Translations under genes and position numbers: made by a program
Origin: Cryptomeria japonica
Taxonomy: Eukaryota > Streptophyta > Pinopsida > Cupressales > Cupressaceae
Length of the DNA: 64,000 bases
Direction: 5' to 3'
Assembly: GCF_030272615.1 (NCBI RefSeq)
Contig: NC_081414.1
Location: forward strand, 820,503,896-820,567,895
Shown here: one piece after another, positions 47,361 through 55,877 of the stretch
Layout: every line of letters begins with the position of its first letter
Position numbering within the stretch: the first letter of the stretch is position 1
Notes under the pieces: model-generated
Database searches by the model: none
What the model saw: the letters and a program-made list of their open reading frames with translations, nothing else
What the model was told of the DNA's origin: nothing

Positions 47361-47630
47361 AGTCTGAAGCTTAGTTAGCTCCTCAATCTTGTTATCCATT
47401 TTGGCCAAGGCTTCTAACATTTTGGCCACTCTATTATGGTTATGCACATTCATTTGCATATCTAAGTTTACAACAGGTGCAGAAGCATAACCATAATCGA
47501 ATAAAGCATTACTAGGATACATATTATTATGGCAATACCTAGGGTCTGAATCATAAACAATAGAAGGAACACCCATGGGATGAACAAAGTCATTACATTC
47601 AGCCATCATCCTAGAGCAATAGACAAACAC
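47361..47630 (-). pseudogene. Gypsy-type gag, N-terminal part
   Basis: Opens at ATGATGGCTGAATG (MMAECNDFVHP) and runs to NKIEELTKLQ at the insertion point, then continues in phase at 30922. The start is preceded on the minus strand by TCTATTGCTCTAG, a good splice-acceptor-like signal, so the first coding exon may begin here. With the part at 29973-30922 the gag frame has about 405 codons. A codon or two at the left end overlaps the element's LTR only by chance. Confidence 0.65.
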
Positions 47631-48507
47631 ACCTAAGTGCAGCAGCAGTTACAACTGACATATTAGGACCAACAAACAAGAACAAGAAGAAACTTGTGTA
47701 CCTTTTCTCCTCCAGCTGATACAACTTTGAATGAAGAAAAAATTTCTGAGATACACACACCTTTTCTGAGTTCTTCCAGTAGAGTCTTCAACTTTGTGTG
47801 AGGTTCTTTTTATACAGAGTCACCACCTCCTTGCTGAGGAATATTCTTTGAACAGCAGGGAGCTATTCAAAGTCTTTTAACATTCTAGGTCCTTTCTTCA
47901 CCAGCAGAATCATTTGAGTCTTTCTTCACAAAGGCTTCTACAAAACCTTTGACTTTAACCAAAAACTCAGGGGCACATGACAAGCTTTAAAAACTTATCT
48001 CCAAACAGATCCTCAATCCTAGAGAAATAGCCACTAACTCATCAACAAACTTTGGGATTGAATCTAACCAATGAACAAAACTCAATCACAATGACTGAGA
48101 TCTCCTACACTTTCGGCTCCGCAAGACCAAGGTGGCTGAACCTATGCAATGTCCTAATAACTTTCAGCTTCAACTACTCTTGACATTACATGCTACAACG
48201 GATCATCTCAATGAAAATATACCAAGGAAAGATGGATTAACTCCTGGTTATGGCTTTAACCTTAGTTTCTAAGCATCTATGCACTTCATTGAGGAAGGGG
48301 GGTTTTCTATACTAAACCTACTCCTAATGCCAAGGAAATGCAGAAAATAAAGAGATTTTGATAAAAGGAAAGATTCTGAAAACTGGAAGCAACAACCATG
48401 ACCAGTGCCTTGTATGGGCAGCAAAGTTAACCTCACAACATGCAGATTTAACATTCAAATAGGGAAACATGCAACCTTTGAGCTTTAAATGTTAATGCAT
48501 TACATCA
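47631..48507 (-). promoter_or_regulatory. LTR/promoter-like region upstream of gag
   Basis: Minus strand: begins TGTTGATGTAATGCATTAAC at 48507, which has the form of an LTR start. It has a TATA box (CTGTATAAAAAGAACC near 47818) followed by a leader with GTTGTATCAGCTGGAGG near 47718, faintly like a Met-tRNA primer site, and then the gag start. The base run just outside 48507 (AAAAGGGAGAA on the minus strand) looks like a polypurine tract, which would instead make this a 3' LTR. The two readings conflict and the element is unresolved. Confidence 0.4.
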
Positions 48508-49610
48508 ACATTCTCCCTTTTGGTTTCACCAACAACCATACTAAAGAATCTCAGACATACACAATACTATTTCTATACCTTGAAAAAGCAAATTAATCTC
48601 TTCCTTGAAGAAAAGCAAACAACAAGATATACACCTGACTTGCACGGACAAAACAAAAGATCCTTGATCATTTCATTTCATAAAATAGAGCATACATAAG
48701 AGAGACAGCTGCAAATAAAACCTCTGAAACTAGTTGTCTTCAGGTTACAAACTATTTGAAACACTAAGAAACTATAGACTGAAAGAAAACTAAGTTGTCA
48801 TGAAAAACTTGCACTATACATGTATGGAAGCCCTGCTTCCAAAAAAATTTCAATCAGAATCCCCCCTCTCACTGGCCCTGAATTCCCTTTTATAAGAACA
48901 AGGGAGCAGAACAAGCTACAAGCCACGTGAGACACACTTGTCAAAATTTGATTGCATGAGAAAAACTACACAATGAGGTGTCCCTCTTCCTACTCTGCAC
49001 GCAATCCATCCGGAGGCAATCAATGCAAGCAGCAATGAGAATAGCCTCTGGGATGTGGGACCACGAGCCTGAGGACAACAGCAAGGGGAGGTGTCTCAAA
49101 CCACACCAAATTTGCCTTAAGTTCGTCCCCTGCTGCACCTGATCAATCTCTGAATCCGAATTACCACATTTAGTAATCTACCTGCTTTGTGTCCTCACAT
49201 CTTCTCGGTTGGTGACCCTCTAACGCGTTGAAGGCAGCAAAATCCCTCTAACAAATCTTCTAATTTCATAGAGCCGCTCAACCATCTTCTGTCCGATCCT
49301 CATTCAATGCGAGCCCCCACTTGGGCTTTGTCGCTGTGATCCGATCTAATCTAGTCGCAAAAAATCCACCTACAAACCATCACTTGCATTGTGTCGGCAC
49401 AATCCTATTCATCAGCAACGTCCCCTTCAACAGGTGGAATCTGGCCAATCTGCACGTGCCACGTCCTCAAAATACTCCTCCGTCCTTTGGTCAACCTTCG
49501 TCAACCCTCCACGTGGACAATTTGACCATCGGGCTGTGTTCTGCAAATCGCATAACACGCGTGTTGTGTGCCCCTGTAGTCCCATCACTTGGTCTTCAGT
49601 GTCGCGAGAT
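48508..49610. other. Unassigned stretch
   Basis: No protein family recognised. ORFs of 117-138 codons on the plus strand (49321-49742) overlap in two frames and look accidental. If 48507 is the start of a 3' LTR on the minus strand, the first few hundred bases here would be the 3' untranslated part of that element. Confidence 0.3.
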
Positions 49611-50480
49611 AACGAGTTGCATCGTTCTCTCTTTGTCTTGCTTATCCCACAACATTTTCCTTATCCCCGTGGGAACACGCGAGATAAGGAAAACCTTCTT
49701 TCTCCACTTCATCTTCTTATCCCGCGATCCCGTTTGAATTGATAAGAACGTTGGCGGGATAAACTTTCATTGGTCTCCATTGTTATTTCTTATTCCGAAG
49801 CATCGAAGGATGCACTTCCCGGCCCCTGGGGATAAGCCTTCCATTGTATTCCCTTTTCTCTTCTTATCCCGGGCCTCTTTTCTTTGACCTTCGCGACCCT
49901 CCGGGATAAGGATTTCATTGCTCCTTTACTAATTTCCTTGTCCCGGAGCCCAAGTATCCATGTGCATATTCCTATTGAAACGCAAAGTATCACTCTACAT
50001 ATGCTCTTTATTCCTCCGAGATAACTTTGTCTTTGTTTCATCCTGCTTCTTATCCCGGGACCATAAGAAAAGCTTTGCAAACCACCGTGAGATAATATTT
50101 TCCCTTTCCATAGCCTTATATTTTTATCCCAGGACATAACCTTTGTTCTTGATAAATCGCCCGGGGCAAAGAAAAACTTCTCTGTTTCTTTGTGAAATTA
50201 TCCCGAGGCCTCTCAAAGCTAACTGAAAACCTCCCCGGGGCAACCTTTCTATACTAATTTTACTCTTCGGAAGCTATCCCAGGATAAAACTCTATCCCTT
50301 CGCAACTCTTCATTAGGAGTTATCCCGAGCGGTCTTTGAATGCTGACATTTGCTCCCCGGGATAACTTTTCTCCTTTGTTTCCGCTGCTTTTATTATCCC
50401 AGGCGATTCTTTAATGACCTTGATGATGTTGCGGGGCAATTTTCTGTGTCTAGCCTCTTTGAAGTTTTATCCCAAAGCAC
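49611..50480. repeat. Array of TTATCCCGGGATAA half sites (third array type)
   Basis: About 24 half sites, CTTATCCCG or CGGGATAAG, occur in both orientations every 20-70 bp (for example 49712, 49753, 49827, 49862, 49910, 50047, 50123, 50196, 50273, 50318, 50354, 50390 and 50467). Some are joined as longer palindromes such as TATCCCAGGATAA near 50273. The spacing is less regular than in the other arrays. The surrounding sequence has no gene. Confidence 0.75.
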
Positions 50481-50984
50481 AGACCGGCAAAGCCATTTCA
50501 CTTAAGATCCAAAACAAGCACGTGGGGAAACCTTGAGGGTTTAAGACCATGGCACGAGGCCATCCTAGGGAAAATTGTGACTAAGCTTTAGTCATCGGCC
50601 GACAAATATAACCCTTGAGTGACATACATTATAGGTAACCGGCCTGGTAGAGAGACATATCACACGGGATCGGTACACCTACGACAGAGAACCCTCCCAA
50701 CATAACAACTTAAAAAAAAAACCGAGAACTGCCAGTAGCCGGCCAACTGCAAAATAGAATTTTGGAGCTCGAAAAGACTCCCTCCTACGTTACAAAATAC
50801 ATAGCCACCTATTGCTGCCTCGACGGTCAATAACACACAGCACAAATACTCAAGGCGGTCAATAACACACATGAGATGTCGATGTTAGGCACAGGGTCAA
50901 TAAAATATCATGTTATTGACACATCATAATACCCTCATGTTGCCCATTGTTGCATGCTGCATTACTATAACCTGCATGTTATAT
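50481..50984. other. Unassigned stretch before the young LTR element
   Basis: Contains three copies of GGTCAATAA (50826, 50857, 50895), two of them as GGTCAATAACACACA. No coding frame recognised. It is the left flank of the insertion whose right flank (62955 on) is a Copia gag/pol, so it may belong to that Copia element or to its own host sequence. Confidence 0.3.
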
Positions 50985-51432
50985 GATACTGTTGTGACGT
51001 TTTCACACATCGCCCCATTGCAAATGGGGACCCATGTTTTTTTTGCTCGTTTTGTTCGTTTTCGCTTTGCTTTTTCTAGGGTTTTGTTAGTTTGTTAGTT
51101 GTCTGGATTTAGGGTCAAGCCTTAGGGTTCTAATTACCGTCTTTTCGGACCAAAATCCAGTCGTTTTTGAGGGCTTTTGAGTTTCCTTTTCTAGAATGCA
51201 AATTTTGAATGAAATGAATTCGCCAGAATGGTCTAATTTTCAATTGGAATGTTCATGCAGAGCTTAAACTTGTCTAAGTGTTGACCGTCAATATGAATTT
51301 TTGTCTGATTGAATATTTTGACCAAATTTTGACTTTTTTGAAGTTTGATCCTGGGCATTGGAATTGATTTGTTTTCGCCTTGTGAAGTGATAAAATGTGT
51401 AAAATCATGATATTTTGGCCTGTAGGAGCAAA

Positions 51433-53022
51433 ATCGCTCCTGTCCCTCAGTGAAGGACAGGAGCTCAATCTCAAATATCTCATCATTCTTGCAGAGTCCA
51501 GACAAATTTTACGTTTGAAGTGATGGAGAACGGCGAGATCTTTCCATTGAATATAAATTGAAGATTTTCATGAGCACAGAAATGCCTCAAGGAGGAAAAT
51601 CGCTCCTGTCCCTCAATGAAGGACCGGAGCTACAATTCAAATTTCGTCTTGTCCTTGCAAGATTTCGACAACTTAATGATTTGAGGACGTCCAAGGGAAG
51701 ATGCTTTGCCAAATGAATATAATTTGAGATGCAAAAACGAAGGAGAATGACCTATATTGACCAAATCGCTCCTGTCCCTCTCCAAGGGACCAGGGCGAGG
51801 TACCTTGTAGCTCTCGTCCCTCTCCCAGGGACCAGAGCGATTTCCTTCATTATGCAAAATCCAGACAAAGGTCAAGGCAAGTTTACGTTCAAAAACAAGG
51901 AAAAACATGAGATAAATGCGTTGAATATAAATTGAAGATTTTTGGGACGTCCATAACAGTGCTAATTGCCTAAATCGCTCCTGTCCCTCAGTGAAGGACC
52001 GGAGCTACAAATCCAATTTTGCTTTGTCCTTGCAAGATTTTAACGTCTTGACGATGTTAGAAGGTCCAAAGAGGTGCATTTTATCAAATGAATATAACTT
52101 GAAGTGCTGTCGGGGAGATCAACAGGGTAGCAAGTCCGGCTTGAGTGAGGTCCTGATCCTGAAATTTGGCTAAGTCTGGAATGTCCTGATCCTGAAATTT
52201 GACTAAGTCTGGAAACTGAAAAACCTCCAAAAACTAGATTTTGCAATATAACTCCTGGAGGTCTGAAACCACTCTCAAACATCCTGAAAGTATATATGGA
52301 ATATAACTTAAAGTATAAGAAAGAAGAAACATAGAAGGAAATGTCACTTATACTTAAATGTTATATTCCATTAAAATTGTCCTGATCGAGAGTGCGAAAA
52401 GTCAAATTTCGCTCGTGTCCTTCTCCAAGGGTCCAGAGCGAAATGCGCTCGTGTCCCTCTCCAAGGGACCAAGGCGAATCGCTCGTGTCCCTCACCAAGG
52501 GACCAGAGCGAAAATGCTTAGTTGAGCCATTCCTGACCTTGTTTGGACGAATCGAGACATCAAAGGCATGGTGAAGGACGAAATGAGCATGATAGAACAT
52601 CCAGACTTGATCAAAAAACAATGAAATGATGAAGTTTTGCCTAGAGGGTCAAATTCGCTCCTGTCCCTCACTGAAGGACCAGAGCGAAGTTCTTCATAAG
52701 GTACGATCTGGGCAAAGATCAAGCAAATTTTATGTTCGAAGGCAAGAAAGGAGGTCAATCGAACCCGTTGAAGACAAATTGAAGATTATCAAACGTCAAC
52801 AAAGGACCAAAATGCTTAAGTTCGCTCCTGTCCCTCAGGAAGGGACCAGAGCGATTTTTGTTGTAGATGATTTTCTCGCCAAATTTCAACCGATCTCAAG
52901 GCATGAATGAATGAAAGGAGGCATTGCGAATCCGTTGAATATAATTTTCGAAGGTGATGAAGTGAAATGAGGCCCACAAGAGCAAAATCGCTCCTGTCCC
53001 TCAGTCAGGGACCAGGGCGATG
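51433..53022 (+). repeat. Hairpin array of the 5' LTR, 11 units, period 166 bp
   Basis: Units of type TCGCTCCTGTCCCTCAGTG followed by AAGGACCAGAGCGA. TCGCT words start at 51434, 51600, 51766, (51812 partial), 51975, about 52411, 52446, 52479, 52655, 52822 and 52988. Distances of exactly 166, 166, 167 and 166 bp recur. Some units have lost the right arm (GGACCGGAGCTAC). Confidence 0.92.
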
Positions 53023-53350
53023 AGGTACGTATCTTCCCACTTTTTCATTTTTGGGCACTAAACAAACATTTTTTAAATTTATTTAAATGCTAGAAAAAAA
53101 TCGATATTTAATTAAAAGCATTTAAATAGCGCATGGTATGTATTTATTAATTATTTTTTGCCTTTGTAAAAAATCGAAATTTATTAATTAAAAATAAAGG
53201 CATTTAATAATTAATTATTAATTTAATAAAAATCAAAAGGGAGCGCTTGGGTTTATTTTGTCAAGGTCGGCCTTTATTATTTATTTAAAAATCGTTTTAA
53301 TTGCTATATTTTGCAAAAAGTCGGCCTAAGGTCAATATGAAGGTGAGCGC

Positions 53351-53359
53351 CTATAAAGG
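53351..53359 (+). promoter_or_regulatory. First TATA box (TATA1) of the giant LTR
   Basis: CTATAAAGG stands about 40-50 bp after GAGCGC and follows an AT-rich block. Equivalent boxes lie near 40631 (CTATATAATAGG) and, on the minus strand, near 13003 in other copies. It is followed by a leader with eight GCGAA-containing words. The same box is in the 3' LTR at 60991. Confidence 0.6.
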
Positions 53360-54470
53360 AAGGTGTTTATTTCATTTTCACATCATCATTTATCATCTCT
53401 CATATGCAACTTGGAGAAGGCAAAAGAGGAGCGAATTTCATACAAAGGAAGGGCGAAATTATCATTCAAGAAGAGGAGCGAATTCAATCAAAGGTGGTGC
53501 GAAACTACTATCCAAAGGAGAGGCGAACTTGAAGTTTCCATTTGAGCGAAGTTGCCTAGGACGTCAAAGACATATCAAAGATGGCGAAATTGCTAACTTG
53601 AAGAGGAAATCATGTCCAAGACTTGAAGGGTGGCGAAGTTGATAAGAGGAACGTTCTTTTGAAGATCACATCAAGACCATCTTATTTCAAATTTCGCCTA
53701 GGCGAATTTTATTCATTTTGCATTTTAGAGTTAAGCTCTCAAGTAAGGTATGGCAAGATCTCTTGTTTTAATTTCGAATTTTGATTGTCATTGCCTTAAT
53801 TTTGTTATTTTGTTTTTCCTTAGCTCAGTCTTTTTTAGGAAATGATTAATAAAGGACTTATCATTAAGTTTCCTAAAAAATTGCTCTCTAATTTATGTTA
53901 TGTATTGCAAAATCATGGTACTAATTTTGAAATGTTGTGTAGGCATCAAATGGAGGTCTCTTCAAGGAAAATCAAGCCGGATCAAGGACGGTCTTCGCCA
54001 GGACGGTCTTCGCCAGGACGATCAAGCCAAGACATGGGCGACCTCTTTCAATCCAGCATTCCAAGGCGAGGTACATCGTCATCCTGCACATCAAGGACAA
54101 AAGGAGTTAGAACAAGAGTTAATTAAAGATAGCCTCTCAACGACATCAAATTGAATATCTAGCAAGCTTCAAGTGTCAGATGAGGTGGCGTCCTAGTCAT
54201 CATTTCTCCAATCAGTGAAGTCCATCTCAGCATGTCCAGATTCAATGTACTTAACTCATGGAAGGTGGCACAAACTCCGATGTACCTACCCCGGCTATCC
54301 ATTGGTCGATTTTTCTAAAAGGGACATGTGTCCAAGCAATACAATTTTATCATTGGTCAAGCATTAAATGTTATGTAATGGTTGTAACAAACCCTAATTA
54401 GGGTTTTCATTGTAAAATCTTGGCCATTGATCTTGAATTGATCTAAGCCATCAAATTGTATTGTGGGCAC

Positions 54471-54480
54471 TATATAAGCC
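54471..54480 (+). promoter_or_regulatory. Second TATA box (TATA2) of the giant LTR
   Basis: CACTATATAAGCCC is the best conserved box in all copies (41739, 42781, 62111, and inverted near 11970). About 30 bp downstream is TTCATTTTGTAAAGG, a likely transcript start region, and 790 bp further the TATTTTATTCTGTGT end region. It is the better candidate for the genomic-RNA promoter. Confidence 0.65.
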
Positions 54481-55302
54481 CAGGCATTTCATTTTGTAAA
54501 GGTGGAATTTTAGAGAATTAGAGAGAGTTGTAAATAGTTGAAAGTAGTTAGAGAGTAGAATAGGAGGACAAGGCAAGAAATTGTTGCCATTGATTGTAAA
54601 CAAACTCCATTTTCATTGAAGTAATGGTGAAATATGTCGTTTTCTTGCAATTTGCATGGTTTCTTGTTGAAGTCTTCAATCTTAGATGGTAGATGATTAA
54701 ATGAATGGAGGGAATGTGATTGATTGATGGTGGAATTCGTACATCCATACTACTAGCAGTTTGTTGATTGCAAATTTGCCTTGTGTAGTCGACTGGAATC
54801 GTTCAGCTTAAGCTCAATTTCAATTTGTCGCCTCTTCATTGATATGCATCAACTTGGATGGTATCTATGCCTGCGGTGATGATTTGAACATCATAAAGCT
54901 CCCTTAGAAGATCGCACTAGTCTTGTGTAGATGTTCCATTGATGTCAAAACAAGATCTAGTTAGAGTTTCACCAAAAATCAAGTCATTGCTCCTACATTC
55001 TTCGTATTAAGATTAGATCCTCTCTTCGCCCTTATCCTTTTCCCATTTTTTTTAATCTAAGTTAGTCCGAGCCTGTGTCCAGCAAAGCAGATCGGAAGTT
55101 CAATGTAAGTCCCCTTGTGATTCCAGCAAATCACATCATACCACTGGAGCTTGTCCACACGTGGAGACCCCACTAAAAGAACCTTGGAGTCTACCTAACT
55201 GATCCTTTACGCGAATCTTCAGCAGTTAGAGACTATTTTCTCAAGAGAGGATAAGATACCCTTAGGTATTTTATTCTGTGTATGATTGTGTACAAAATAC
55301 AC

Positions 55303-55545
55303 GTCAACAGAATTGGCGCTAGAAGGAGGGCTTGTACGTGAACTCCAAATTCTATCACTTCAAATTTACGGAGGTTATCTCAAGAGCTTTTGTCCCTCCT
55401 CCCGCGTCAACAGAATTGGCGCTAGAAGGAGGGCTTGTACGTGAACTCCAAATTCTATCACTTCAAATTTACGGAGGTTATCTCAAGAGCTTTTGTCCCT
55501 CCTCCCGCGTCAACAGAATTGGCGCTAGAAGGAGGGCGAGCATTT
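55303..55545 (+). repeat. Triplicated LTR-end plus primer-binding region, period 103 bp
   Basis: CGTCAACAGAATTGGCGCTA occurs at about 55302, 55405 and 55508. The first copy is the true LTR end and primer site; the two later copies repeat the last eight LTR bases as well as the site. The 103-bp units between them are identical. An ORF of 71 codons over the repeat is an artefact. Confidence 0.95.
55314..55331 (+). promoter_or_regulatory. Putative primer-binding site
   Basis: TGGCGCTAGAAGGAGGG begins four bases after the LTR end. TGG is the complement of the CCA end of any tRNA, and TGGCGC is shared with the Asp-type sites of plant Gypsy elements, but the rest does not match a tRNA I can recall. 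Further copies lie at about 55417 and 55520. Confidence 0.6.
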
Positions 55546-55744
55546 GAACGTCAGATCCTGAGGAGCGCCTGACAGTGAACACGAACTCTTGAATCCAAGG
55601 AAGATCAGTGGAAAGTTTTTTCTCAAACAAAGAAGGAAGGTGATCGCTGGATCGTCAGTTGGACTTACGCAAGAAGGAACCAAGCTGGAACCAGTTGAAC
55701 GTTCAAGTTGAATCTGAGATATTCAAGATCTCTCTTATTCCAGA

Positions 55745-55870
55745 AAATCCAAAAAAAGTGAAAAATAGAAAATCAAAAAAAAAAGTGAAAAATAGAAAAT
55801 AAAAAAAAAAGTGAAAAATAGAAAATCCAAAAAAAAAAAATCAAAAAATCAAAAAATCAAAAAAGAAAGA
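55745..55870 (+). repeat. A-rich microrepeat before the ORF
   Basis: Tandem words of AAAGTGAAAAATAGAAAAT separated by A runs, ending just before the ORF start. Its position resembles a leader A-tract; the function is unknown. Confidence 0.8.
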
Positions 55871-55877
55871 TTTCTCA

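Larger units (their letters stand above)
50990..55309 (+). mobile_element. 5' LTR of the young element (4320 bp)
   Basis: TGTTGTGACG...ACACGTCAACA. Landmarks in order: palindrome CCCCATTGCAAATGGGG near 51013; first hairpin group 51433-52010; GATCCTGAAATTTGGC words 52152-52210; long inverted repeat 52296-52373; second hairpin group 52410-53022; AT-rich block 53080-53260; TATA1 CTATAAAGG at 53351; GCGAA-rich leader 53425-53640; telo-box palindrome near 54391; TATA2 TATATAAGCC at 54471; GTAAGTCCCC near 55106; TATTTTATTCTGTGT near 55265. ORFs inside it (up to 113 codons) have no recognised homologue. Confidence 0.95.

Noticed and set aside
47718-47740. GTTGTATCAGCTGG as a Met-tRNA primer site
   Set aside because: It matches the initiator-Met site at only part of its positions, and the nearby LTR end could not be placed. 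Kept only as a remark.
52361-52910. Overlapping 60-94 codon ORFs in the hairpin arrays, also in the 3' LTR
   Set aside because: They occur on both strands over the inverted repeats (recurring RSGPS/RDRS words) and have no conserved start or family.
55332-55547. 71-codon ORF at the start of the internal region as a short gag leader peptide
   Set aside because: It spans the 103-bp triplicated primer region, and its sequence is the repeat read in shifted frames.
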